A DNA stretch of 64,000 bases from Gymnothorax reevesii (taxonomy: Eukaryota > Chordata > Actinopteri > Anguilliformes > Muraenidae), in NCBI GenBank assembly GCA_029721435.1, contig CM056592.1:35847611-35911610 (forward strand), in the 5' to 3' direction. Position numbers and translations under genes: made by a program. The notes beneath the pieces are model-generated. The model saw only the letters and a list, made by a program, of their open reading frames with translations, searched no databases and had not been told where the DNA came from. This document shows, in pieces, positions 1 through 13,000 of the stretch. The number at the start of each line of letters is the position of its first letter. Positions within the stretch are counted from its first letter, which is position 1.

Positions 1-252
1 GATGTTAAACCGAGGTCCTGACTCACTGTGGTCATTAAACACCCTATGACACTTTTGGACATGAATAGGTGGTTCCCCCGAGTCTTTGCTAAAGTCCCAA
101 CCTGGCTCTATCTACCTGCCCCCTAATCATCCCCTGATCTAATTGACTGTGCAAATTGTCCTCTCCCTCCCCACATCAACCCTCAGGGCTCCCTTGAAAA
201 AGAGATTTCAATCTCCGTGGGACTCCCCTGGTAAAATAAGATAAAATAAACA
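1..252 (+). repeat. 3' tail of a non-LTR retrotransposon (LINE) remnant
   Basis: The stretch at 196-250 reads as a fish LINE 3' tail: a glycine/proline-rich last segment with GAGATTTCAATCTC, then CCCCTGGTAAAATAAGATAAA-type short A-rich repeats. No reading frame for reverse transcriptase remains in the window, so this is a truncated copy whose 5' part is beyond the left edge or was never inserted. It lies in the wipi1 intron upstream of the first visible exon. Family assignment (L2/CR1-like) is by recall of the tail motif and is tentative. Confidence 0.45.
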
Positions 253-947
253 GCCTTTGGCTGTCATTCATGAGCTTTTAAAATATAAGATTTCATGAAC
301 AGTTTTGCTAATTAAGCTAATTAAGTCATTAATAGCTTGATGTTATTAACCAGGATCAGAACGACCCTTCGGGGTCAGAATTTCCTACGTCTGGGCTGAG
401 ATTTAGCGTTAGCTTAATGTGGTTCTATGCCACTGGACCAGCCTTCGCTATGGAAGAAAGTTATGGGACGAAATAAGTTTGAGCGAGTCAGTATGGCTAC
501 TGTGGCTTTGGTGTTCGTCTTCCTGTTGGGCAGCATATCCTCAGATTCTGATGGGATACTGGGTAATGCCACTAAAAAAGGGTGTGTTTATTTATTATGT
601 TTTTGTCTCAATTTGCCAACATCTCTCCACAATCCGCTAGCTGCCTGCCCCTAAATTCACTGTAAAAAAGAACCTGGGCTCTGGAGACCACACAGGCATC
701 ACAGACTGCAAATAAACACAAGGGGTACAGGCTGTGCCCCATAACATAAAAAACTGTCCCGGCCAATCGCCGACAAGAGTTGGCAGGTACGGAAGCGTGG
801 GAAGGAGGGAACAACGGGAGGGAGGGGCGGGCTGCCTCTGTTTTGTATCAGTTTGAATGTCAACAGAAGTGAAAGTAAACAAACTTGCAAAGTGCACCTT
901 TAAAGCAGAATTTGATTTGACTTAGTTTGACTCTATTTTCCACACAG
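253..947. other. wipi1 intron, no recognised feature
   Basis: AT-rich intronic sequence with short open frames of under 90 codons that show no similarity I recognise. The exon that should precede 948 in wipi1 (propeller blade ending near the residues before the conserved IxAH motif) is not found here, so it lies upstream of the window. Confidence 0.6.
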
Positions 948-1040
948 AGCACTGTGACCACCATTCCGGCTCATGACAGCCCCCTGGCGGCCGTCACTTT
1001 CAACTCTTCCAGCAGCAAGCTGGCGAGTGCCTCCGAGAGG
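948..1040 (+). CDS. wipi1: wipi1 exon A (first visible coding exon)
   Basis: 31 codons in phase 0, preceded by a pyrimidine-rich tract and CACACAG, followed by donor GTAAAC. The product contains [14 protein letters not shown] and KLASASER, matching the WIPI blade with the conserved AH-x-LAA-TFN-KLASAS pattern. The exact acceptor could be two bases later (CAGAG); AG at 946-947 is the better fit. Confidence 0.9.
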
Positions 1041-4000
1041 GTAAACAGCCCGGCCAATAATGCCCTGTCACTCACTGTGCCCAGTGTCTAAACACCTCCT
1101 CTCACGCTCTGAGCTCGGCCCTCGAATTTCTGCTTAATCCCCGTCACCCGCGTTTCTAATCCCCTCTCTCACCCCAGGGCACTGTGATCCGAGTGTTCGC
1201 CATCCCAGAGGGAGCGCGACTGTTCGAGTTTCGCCGAGGAATGAAGAGGTCAGAGAGCGCGCAAACACACTAGCTTATTGCTGTTAAAGGAATTTTAACA
1301 TTAAATTCCTCGTATCACCTTCACATAAGAAACCCAGACTACTCAGGGAAAAAATCAGTCAGAGGCAGAGAAGTTAATATTCAAGCCAAAGTCAGTTTAC
1401 TTTTCTGCAGCAAAGGATCCCCATACAAGTCAAGTCAAGATGGAGGATGATACAGTTAGTCTCTCTCTGGTTTTTGTAGGGGTACTCCATGACGTTCTCC
1501 TCCCCCCGCGCTGATTTACACATCATGATGTAATCTGGAGACCCCTCGCTGTCTTATGCCACCTACGTCACGCTGTCGTAAGGCTGCACACATACATCTC
1601 GTTGGGGAGGAGAGCACCTGTCTTTATCAGCCCCGGCTCCAGTTTATCTTGTTATGCATTCCGGAGCTTTCTATAAACACAAACTTAGAGACAGAGAAAA
1701 ACATCTTGTCCTTGGTACAGACATTCAGCTTTGCATGACTTTAGATAGGCTATATGTCATGACGCACTGGTACAGTTATGCAGGCTCCTGCTAAATCAGA
1801 AATATGCAAGCACACACACACACTAGGCCTAAAACGTTATGAAAGAAAGTAAAGTAGGAGCAAGCAAGGATAAACAATTAATAATAATTAAATGAATCAA
1901 AAAATGATTCCACATTTCCCCCCTGTTTATAATTGATTATCCGCCAGCATGCCACTTCTCTCATTTTTCAGCATGTGCTTCATTCACGGGGAAGATGTGT
2001 CAACATATCACCACTACTCTCTATTCTTTTGTTCAAACAATCCTTCAACTCCTCGGGCAGAGTATACTTCTCATTGTTGTCCTGTAATAGAAACCTCTGA
2101 TACTGTGGATTAGTACTCAACATTTTTGATATCATTCCTTTAATTATCGGAATTCCACAGCAACTGCAAAAGAGCAGTACTGCGAATCCCCCAGCTATAA
2201 GACTCATTGCAGATGTAATTCCCGTTTCCCAACCCCCAGACAGAAGCCAGTCACTTAGAATTTGTCACTACTGGTGCAAGGTCTCGCTGTTGAGCATCAG
2301 ATATGTCTTTCAAACGTTGCAAGGCTTGATCAATCACCCCTCCTGCCTCATCATTAGCGGGTATATAGGTACACACACTGGCCCAATAAGCTGACAGATC
2401 CCCCCCTGTGCTGCTGTCAACAGATACAATAAGCAGAAGTAGCATCCTGCAATTCCAACTTGGACACATAATTTTTGCACTTAGATCCTTTGAAAACTAC
2501 TTTGATCCTTCGAACCTCCCTCTCCCAGGGCGAAGTTCCAGGCTAGATCCCTTTTCACAGAGATCTCCACCCAGGCTCCCCCAGGTTGAGAACTCTGCTT
2601 TCTACTTCCTGGTGTCTCCTTTTCAGGGCCCACCGATCACAGAAGCACCACTCGCCTACTGACGCATTCGCTTTGACAGTTTCACCCACTTCGCCTGTTC
2701 ACAGAGGTCGTCTCCATCGCCCCTCTGCTAGGTGTGGGCTGTCACCCACGTACCACGTGTTGTCCACCACCTTACATGCGACAAACACGCCGACTAGATT
2801 GTACCATGGAAATATGTCAATTCATACTTCACCAGACACTACTTCACCAGACACGGGGGTCTTCAGTCCTCTCCGCAGCACTATTTGCAACATTCCTGTA
2901 ATCGGCTTACGAGGGGGCGAATCTGCAAATTGCAACGCTTAGTAGATTGCTGGGGTCCGGTTCCCAGAACCACCATCTGATCCCCTGCAACCTCACTTTG
3001 TTCGTTTTCCTTGAACGCACGCATTGTCTCCCACGTAGTAGGACCTGTAGGAACCACCACAAGCCCCAGTTTAGACATTATGTCCCTCCCCAGGAGGTTC
3101 ACTGGGCACTGTGTGGACACTATTACAGAGCAGAGTGTAGCAATCCCCTCAGGATCCTCAAATTTGAGTTCCTCTGTTGCTACGCTGTCCCATTGCCCCA
3201 TTTGCAGCACAAGTTGGTGTCACATTAGTGCTGAGCCGATGTGGAAAAATTGCGCTTACTTTTCTGATAACAGTTCAACATGCCCCCGTGTCACATAGAA
3301 AAGAAATCGGTGCGTCATTTACAATCAGGGTTCACTTTGATCCTTCGAACCTCCCTCTCCCAGGGCGCAGTTCCAGGCTAGATCCCTTTCCACAGAGATC
3401 TTTGCCCAGGCTCCCCCAGGTTCAGAAATCTGCCTTCTGCTTCCCGGTGTCTCCTTTTCAGAGCCCACCGATCACAGAAGCACCACTCGCCTACTGACGC
3501 ATTCGCTTTTGGCTTATGGTGGCCTGACTGTACATTGAGCCGAGCGCGGCGGCCACCCCTCTCTGTGGTCTTACTGCCATCTGCGACCCGACCGGCCGGT
3601 GACCCAGTCGATAGCGATCCCCAGATCCCGTAGTGGTTACCAGCCACCCAGGTGGGAACCGACGGTCTGATCCCTACCCCACTTCGCTATGGGTACAGAA
3701 ACTTTGACCGTTTTCACCAGCCTCGCCTGTTCACAGAGGTCGTCTCCAACGACCCTCTGCTAGGTGTGGGCTGTCACCCACGTACCACGTGTTGCCCACA
3801 GTTACATGCGACAAGCACGCCGACTAGACGGTACCACGGCAGTATGTTCATTCATACTTCACTAGACACGGGGGCCTTCAGTCCTCTCCCCTGCACTATA
3901 GTGCATTTTTAACGTGCCCTCGGAACTTTGCAGTCCCGCCGCCGCCTGTTTTGGGATAAGGTTCGGGGGGCCTAATCCCCTCCCTACCCCAAGCACTTAT

Positions 4001-7000
4001 CGGTGCACCCATTAATGCAAACAATTTAATTTCATCATAGGGAAATGGCTCCCCAGATGCTAACCCTTCCCCCCAGGGCGGTTAGTCATTCCGAATTGTT
4101 GCCGTCGCTTATTTGTGGATACCCACTCAAAATCAATAGCTTCCCCTGGCACACCTGGGTTACTCCCACAAACCCTGTGCCATTTCCTTCGACACATCGA
4201 CTATATTAAGTGGGGGTAAACTGGGGTCTATTGAAACTAATCCATTATGTGCAGTCGACACTGCCATAGTGCATTTAACTATACTGTTCACATTCATTGT
4301 AGGCGCAACATATGTTTAAAAATGAACAGACACAGGGAGAGATAAGCCATTTTATTAAACCCTTTTTTTTTTAATGAATAAGTCCCGGAGTCTCTACTGA
4401 CTTGGAGCGTAAATATACTCTTCACCGGGTTTGAGACGGGCGGGCTCTATATGCCACGCCCCCCTTTGTAGCCGGACTCCCTCCAAGTCTATCCTGACTC
4501 ACCCAGATGTACCTATACACCCGCTGGAGGAGGAGACACCACCTTACAATGTGACTGATGTGTCCACGCCTCCCTCTCCTGGATTTTTACTGCAGTCGGT
4601 GTAGTCAGGAGCACTTGATATGGACCCTTCCACGCCGGTTCACTCCACTTCCGCTTTTTTCCGACACTCCGCACCAGGATCCAATCTCCAGGCTTTATCT
4701 CACTGATCTAGGAGGAAGCATATTTCGCATCTCACTTTTGTTAGTCAATATTCTATTCATATACTCTGCCAGAGTCGCTTCTTCTATTTAATAAATAATA
4801 ATAATATTAATATCAATAATAATAATAATAATAATAAATAAATGTGGCAACTCAAAAGGTTACCCCACATACTGCATCATAATGTGACAACCCCAATCCC
4901 TGCTTGTGGGGTTATCCTCATGCTAGTTAATATAATGGCAGACATGCTACTTAATTCCATTTTAGTTTCTGCCATGGCTTTGCGCAGTTTTGCTTTCAGG
5001 GTTCTATTAGTTCTCTCCACTAATCCTGCTAATTGTGGATGATCTGCAAGTTTTTTCAATTCTATTCTCAATTTTTACTCCCAAACGAGCCAGTTCTTCA
5101 TTTCTAAATTCTGGCCCATTATCACTATAGAATGCTTTTGGAATCACTTATCTAGGAACAATTTCCCTACTCAAAATTTTCCACTTGTGATAGCATCTAT
5201 AGCTTCTCACTTCATTTAGATAAAGATCATATCAATACTACCACATCACTTCTTCACTTTACATGGTGTTAAGTGTATATATAAAAAAAATTTTAGTAAA
5301 GAAGTGATAGTACTCTCATCTATTAACCCTTTGGTCCCCCCCTCTTGGTACATGGCACTGCCCATGCACCAAACCTACAGCAATATGGAAGAGGGATTTT
5401 GGTAATATAGGCTTTCCATTGGGAAGGGTATTATTAGATAGGACATCTTTTACACAATGGAGAATACATTTTTATTTTTTCCTCTCAATGAATTGTGATT
5501 AAGCAATCCACCTCAGGCTAGGGTTCCGCTAACAGCATGGAGGAAATGCACAGTCAGGGCTTATTAGCCCCAAACATTCTTACATTTTCCTACATCATCA
5601 GCAGAACCGGGTGGAGTCACTTTAGACTATGTTACAATTTCCAAAAAAAAAAAAAAAAGTTTATATTTTAGTCACCTCCTAGTATAGAACGGTACTTATT
5701 CAAAAATAAATTTAGAAATCGCAAGCAAGGTATTATGTGATCACGTTACTAGAGGACTTTTGAATTTTGTCTTGTGTTAATACTTCAAATTGTATTTCCC
5801 CAAATCTATTTTAGAAGGTTAACTCTTAAGCTAAAGCATTCCCAGCTGGCCAGCAATTCACTTCTCTTCAGCAGTGCTTTCTGTGGAAAAGTTCCGAGAG
5901 GAGTTAGAGACAAACAATAATGTACAATTTTGTTTTAATTCAACTCGTTCGGATCATTCCCTGTAAAAATTAAACAAACAGATTAAGGTTCACTTCTCAG
6001 TTCCTTTGCCATGAAGACACTCGTTGACAATTCCTGTTCAAAATGGAGAAAAGATTTTTAATTGCATTTCTTTGATCAGGGAAACTTTCAGTCACATTTG
6101 TTCATCACCCACAGATAGCAATTGCAATTTTTCAATGCTTGATAGAAAACACTTCTGTTCTGCATCAAATGAATTTGCACACAGTCTCTTATTGTATAAA
6201 TTTGTTAAACAGTACTTTGGCAACTTTTGAACACACTGTTATTTTTGTTTCCACTTTCGCTTAATTTCCTTTTCAGAGATATGCTTCTAGCACACCAATC
6301 TCACACAGCCTAATTATTTATAGAAAAGTGCTTAGATTTTCTAGCTCTTTAAAAATATTTTACAAATTAAGTGTAAATAGTGTAATTAATTCATGCTCAT
6401 AGAGGATATCACTGGTAGTTTTCTCTGCAATGTATTACTACTGCCAAATATTAGAGCATTTAAATATTCACTTTGTCTTTCATTTGAAAGAAATTCAGTT
6501 AGCCACAACATTAGAAACACTTGTCCATGTTTGTATAATTTACATTCAATTGTTACTTCATCTAAACTTCCCACTGTTTATAGTAACCGATCATTTAAGA
6601 GGAGTTAGCATTTATTTTATCAAGAAATAGTGACTTTTGCTCGGTTTCATAAGGAATAATTATTCTGTGTACTTCTGCAACTTTGTCCTTTGACTACTCC
6701 ATTGTCAGTAAAATGGCTTAACTCCTACAAATTTGCACTGCTTATTTACACTTCTTTCTTAGAAATTTCACTTTTTACTAATTCTGTAGTTACAGTGAGG
6801 ATTCCATAAAGTACTGTAAATATTGGCTAATCAACAGGCACCTTAAATTATTTTGAAAAGCAAATTTCATTGTAGACATTTATATGAGCACTTCATGGAA
6901 TATAATGACAATTGCATTCAATCTAACAAAGACAGAACTAACAAATATGCCAGCAATGCAGTTGTTTAGAGACACTCACAGAGTTAGGTTCATTCACATT

Positions 7001-10000
7001 GATTTCCACACAGAAACGCAATCTGAGCTCAGGACACACACACACATAAACACACACACACGCACACACACCTCAGTGCACTTTCCTCTCTAACATTCAT
7101 TCACATTGGCAAAGATCCATAAATTTTCTTACGATCTAACCCCATTGTTGCTTTGATAACATACGCAGACAATGCTCTATTTCAACTAAACCCAAACTCC
7201 TTTACCCACAATGATTCCCAGAACCATTATGTCAACTTTCAACAAATTGCCCAGTTTCAGTCAAAGTCACGTCAACATTTGTCCCAGAACAGCAGTCCTT
7301 ACTACAAGAACGACAACACCACACTTACTGTTCGTCTGTCCCATAATTGGCAATATTAACTCCTCTGTCTCACACAGCAACTAAGCCAAATTCAGTAAGT
7401 ATTCCGTCACTCACCCGCACCTCCACCACACACCTTGGAGAACCTCCCTCCTGGCCTCACTACACACCCAAGGAGCCTTGCCAGTCGCTCCGGGTTGAGG
7501 ACTTTCCCTTCTTTTACGTCTCTCAAGAGGACCGTGCACGGAATTTCAGTCGGCGCCGATTCTCCAGGGAGTGCAGGTGAGATGTTGGAATCCCGGACGA
7601 GCCCCCAATGTTAAAGGAATTTTAACATTAAATTCCTCGTATCACCTTCACATAAGAAACCCAGACTACTCAGGGAAAAAATCAGTCAGAGGCAGAGAAG
7701 TTAATATTCAAGCCAAAGTCAGTTTACTTTTCTGCAGCAAAGGATCCCCATACAAGTCAAGTCAAGATGGAGGATGATACAGTTAGTCTCTCTCTGGTTT
7801 TTGTAGGGGTACTCCATGACGTTCTCCTCCCCCCGCGCTGATTTACACATCATGATGTAATCTGGAGACCCCTCGCTGTCTTATGCCACCTACGTCACGC
7901 TGTCGTAAGGCTGCACACATACATCTCGTTGGGGAGGAGAGCACCTGTCTTTATCAGCCCCGGCTCCAGTTTATCTTGTTATGCATTCCGGAGCTTTCTA
8001 TAAACACAAACTTAGAGACAGAGAAAAACATCTTGTCCTTGGTACAGACATTCAGCTTTGCATGACTTTAGATAGGCTATATGTCATGACGCACTGGTAC
8101 AGTTATGCAGGCTCCTGCTAAATCAGAAATATGCAAGCACACACACACACTAGGCCTAAAACGTTATGAAAGAAAGTAAAGTAGGAGCAAGCAAGGATAA
8201 ACAATTAATAATAATTAAATGAATCAAAAAATGATTCCACAATTGCCAAGCAGGCTGAAGTGGGAACAGGATGACATCACTGCACTCGCAGGCATACACA
8301 TTCAGGCAGGCATACAGACGGACACTGTGAATATAAGAGCTGGTACACGGGTTGAGGGAGTCACGGTCATTGTGAGCAGAAAACAACCACTCTTTTCCCC
8401 ATAGACCTCCCCCTCCCTTCCCCCCATGATGACTACAAATGACGACCCTCAGGGAGGCTTGATGACGGTGGCATAGTGGTTAGCACTATGGCCTAGCACT
8501 AGCCTCACAGCAAGAAGGTTGTGGGTTCGAATCCGGCCTGGAGTTTCTGTGTGGAGTTTGCATGTTCTCCCTGTGTTCGTGTGGGTTTCCGCTGGGTACT
8601 CCAGTTTCCCCCACCCACACAAACATGCATCATAGGAACACTTCAACCAGTACCCCTGACCAAGGAAATGGCTTAAGAACAGGAATTGGTCCCCGGGCGC
8701 TGCTCTGTGGCTGCCCACTGCTCCCATCTACAGGATGGGTCAAATGCAGAGGACAAATTACCCCACAGGGTTCAATAAAGTATATCTTATCTTAGCTGCT
8801 TTCTTTTTCTGTAAAGCGATGACAGTATCCTCAAGAGAAAAGGTATGCCTGTACAATAATTAATACTGACACTTCTTCCGTCTCATGCAGCTGTGCCTAA
8901 TAAAGGGAATATTTTCCTCAGAAAATGGTTGTATTTTACGAGAAAGAAAGTTATGTTATGTAATGATGCAAGAAAGTCGACTTTGACTTGAAGTAACTGG
9001 TTCATCTCGAGAACGTGACCACCTTTCTTCAGTTCCGTTCACCTGTATCGTGGTCTCATCTGTACTTTACAGCCCAGGGAAGGTTGACTTTGAAGAGCCC
9101 ACAGTTAAGCAGTAAAACCACTCACTCCTACTTCTGTGTTTTAAAAGTGCGGAGTGAAACTTCAGATGTTTTCTACATCACAAATAGACCTGCTCTGTAT
9201 CGTTCACCCCCACCAGCTCTGTCTGTATCCTGTTCCCTTCCGCAGCCATTGCAGACCTCACCATCTCCCTCTCCCTTGTAGCTCTATCTAACCCCTTTTC
9301 CACCAAAAAGAACCTGGTGCTAGAGCCAATGCTTAGTTGGTTCAACCCAAGCACGTCCTCAGAACCCGTTTGGTTTTCCACCGCCAAGGAGCCAACTCAG
9401 AGCCACGCGATTACGTCACTGTAATTTAAGACCAACAGATCAGGAGAAAATAAATTTAGTTTGAGACCTGCGTCTCCCCCAGCAGCGCTGATGTAACATC
9501 TGGCAATACAGAAATACAGTGTGGACTGCGGGAAACCACAAATAAAATTTAAAACTGAGGTAATGCTTGTGTTCTTTGCTCAGTAATACTATTATTGTCA
9601 CTTTCATATCGTTTTAGTGGGGCAAAGGAATACAGCCTGATTGCAATGATCTCGTACAGAATTAAGATCACATATTGAAAATAAATGTTAAACGCATTTT
9701 GCGTTGTTGTCCATGCATGTTAATACCGAAACCTTAAGCAGCAACAGGGTGTAATAATAGGAACACGCTATCCATCGTTTCTCTTCCCAGTGATGCAGGC
9801 AGAAGAAACAAATGAGCAACCGTCGTATTTCATTCCAACTTCAGAAGTTTGGATGATCTGACGTAGTTTCGTTTTGAAATGCCATTCAAGTTTGTTAATG
9901 GTAAAAATTTGCAGACACCCTAGTTAGCCAGCTAACTCGTTTTCGTAATGCTTAATACTGACGTAAGCGGTGCAGAAAAAATGCCTGAAGCAACAAAGTA

Positions 10001-13000
10001 AAATGCACTATTAACACATCATGCACAAACGGATGCTTCTTTATTCCAACATATACTGCGAGCAGAACGCTGAAAATACTTTTTTGTTGGTCAAACTCCG
10101 CCCCACATAATCGGTGCTTGCTCTGGACCAGCAAGGAGTTGGTGCTTACTCTAGAGCCAGGAGCTGGTGCTTAGGCTGTGGCAAACCAAAGAACCGGTGC
10201 TGAGTCAGGCTCTGGCTACGAACCAGCACTGGAACCAGCTCGGGGGGGAAAAGGGGCATCTGTCACTTTTTGTGTTTAGTTTTGTTCACTTTTCAGAGGA
10301 GTAGTTGTGTGCACATCTCATACCAAATAGGCCCGGTGCTGGATTCACATGTAAATCCAGCAAAGAAATTTTAAAAATCTGCACACTGGATTAAAGCTCC
10401 CGTACCTTTATTGATGCAACGTTTTGACCACTCACGGGGTCTTCATCAGACAAATGACAGACAGACCGATATATAGGCAGGTATCTACCTAGTGATTCTT
10501 TATCAGCCAATAACTAGGTAAATACCTGCCTATATATTTGTCTGTCAGTCTAGTCATTTACCTGATGAAGTGGTCGAAACGTTGCATCAATAAAGGTTCG
10601 GGAGCTTTAATCCAGTGTGCAGATGTTATTTTACTTTCTTTGCTTAATTCTGCCCACTACCCAATCAGAGCAGAGTTTATCATTAAAGAGTGGACGCCCA
10701 CTCAAAACTGCCTGTTCTACGGGGGGGGGAATGACAGGCAGTGAATGGCTTAGAAATTACGGATTTTCGCAGTTTTCTTGTTAAAACATTTAAAAAACTT
10801 CCCTTATGGACACATCCAAAAATGTAATAACTTGGTGAAGGGGTGGTAGCACGATATGGTGACCTGCCTCGCTTCCCCATATTAATAGACCTTGCCACAG
10901 ATCCAGAATCTTTGATGGCAGCCATGACCCGTTCCTGTCTGTGCAGGTACGTCAGCATCGGCTCCCTGTCCTTCAGTGCGGACGCACAGTTCCTGTGTGC
11001 ATCCAGTAACACAGAGACAGTGCACATCTTCAAACTGGAGCAGCCGAGCCCCAGGTACTCACCCCTGCTCAGGGATCTCTCTGTACCCTCACCCAGTCAC
11101 TATCACACCCTACCATATTCAGACGGTCGCATACAAACCCCTCTGTGCTATACATGACATTTATACTCCATCTAACATTTACTTTCCTTGCCATAAACAA
11201 ACCCCTCTGATCTGAGCTTAATGATCTTACACTCTCCCTCAGAGGTTAGATTACAGTCACCCTGTCCTGCGCACTCCCTCTCTTATCTTCCCATATGCAC
11301 ACCCTCCTGCCCTTATGCTGTCGTTGAAAATCTTATGCTGACATCTGCACACCTGTCTGTACTACCCCCCATCATCCACGCACCTGCCTGCTTTCAAGAA
11401 ATTAGTAACCTGGGATCCCTTCTACTGAAGCTCTCAGCACACCGCAATGCTACGTGTTGGCCACCGGAGGGCGCTAATTACTTAAAAGTTTATGTACACC
11501 GCACGGACATTTGATTCCACTGAAGACTGGACTCATGTCGGTGTCCTGTCTTGGCATCATGTAGCCTACTTGCTTTTGAGTTTGTTTTATAAACGTCTTC
11601 TAGAATATTAACATGCGTGAGTGTGTCATTTAGCATGATGGGTCACGTTAACGGGCACAACATGAGAAAATCACCCTTGTTTTAAAGAAATGGCCTAGTA
11701 TAAATGTTTCAGTTGTCGCCTTTTTAGTTTTGCTGAAAATTACATTAACCCAGTGCTGAAATGGACCAAAAAAGGTGCCTGAACTCTGATCCAGCAGTTG
11801 CATTATGTAAGCATCGCATCTTATTGTAAATATTTACAACCCTTTTGATGCCATTGACCGCGAGTGACCAAAAAAATTGGGGAGGACAGGGCAGGGCAGG
11901 AAAAGAGGGGAAATTGCGGATTCATTTATTATTGAAAAAATTAAAATGAACAAGACGGTCTTCTCAGCAAATTGTGAATAAAGGATGATTTTGTGGTCGC
12001 GGTCAAATAGGGGTCCATATTTTACAACGTTTTATCACGTCATTGTGGTATTACTTAAAAGTTCATTAGTGTTACACTGAATAGAATTTATATCATCACT
12101 AATAGCAATATACAGCATTATATAAAATGGCTGAGACTGCTAACCACATGCGTAATGAAATGTATACCACGCAGAGGAGAGCTAAACACTGGAAACCAGT
12201 AAACGATAAAATTGTTCTCAACTTCTGAGAAAAGATAGACAATATCTTCAAATGCTAAGCCAGCTCAGCTTTGTCGTCAGAGAGTAATAAAAAAAAAAAA
12301 AAACGAATTTTAATTGGGATATTTTCGGTGTTTCGGTAGCATTAGTGTTAAGTTAGCTACATATTTACAAAGGCCCAGTTTAACAGGTGTTTAGAGGTGC
12401 TTCCTGGCACCGATTTCACCATTTTTACTTTTATTATACATTGAGATGAGAAGAATAAGAAATGTTGCAGTTTGTAAATGTTAAATTGAAGGGTTCAGTG
12501 CAATAACTTGATAAATGCCACTCTAATGTTTTATGGTATTACACAGAATATACTCTCACCCTGTACCAATGCTGGGCGGAAATCTGCTTTTCTCTTGATA
12601 TATTGTTTCTGAATCTATCTATGGGGAAATTTAATGAAAATATTTAATCTTTTTACCCCCCTCTTTTCATGTAAAACATGAGATTGGCATTTATCAATTT
12701 ATTGACCCTGAGAGTGAGGGGACTGATGAGCAGCAGGGCACCCTGTTGGCCTCTACCCCTCAGAAAAGAGAGTTATTGATAGTGGGGGACTCAATACTTA
12801 GAGGAATAGATAGCTTAGTCTGTTCGCGCGACAAGGAGTCTCGTACGGTGTTTTGCCTGCCTGGTGCCCAGGTAGGAGACCTCCTGGAGCGTGCGGACAA
12901 GCTCCTGGCCAGAGCGGGGAGGGATCCAGCTGTCATAGTCCATGTTGGGACAAATGACATAGGTAAGGGTAGGTTTGAGGTTCTGCAAGGCAAATTTGTG

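Larger units (their letters stand above)
1282..8241 (-). mobile_element. Endogenous retrovirus-like provirus, antisense to wipi1, defective
   Basis: A 6.96-kb insertion bounded by two 633-bp LTRs with TGT...ACA ends and an ATTGC target duplication. Transcription sense is the minus strand: a primer-binding site abuts the right LTR and a purine tract abuts the left LTR. The PBS is of tRNA-Pro type, as in gammaretroviruses, and the pol and env remnants look gamma/epsilon-like. No gag was recognised. The integrase is broken, a protease-like piece lies out of order between integrase and env, and one segment is duplicated. The LTRs look identical by eye, implying a recent insertion, so the interior was probably already defective and the copy was mobilised in trans. 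It sits in a wipi1 intron 33 bp after a splice donor. Antisense orientation is the usual surviving orientation for intronic proviruses. Confidence 0.88.

Noticed and set aside
1556..1738. 60-codon frame in each LTR as a viral accessory gene
   Set aside because: It runs antisense to the provirus, has no family resemblance, and is identical only because the LTRs are identical.
8467..8556. Functional tRNA gene
   Set aside because: A and B boxes belong to a SINE head: the V-SINE-like core follows directly and the acceptor stem does not pair.
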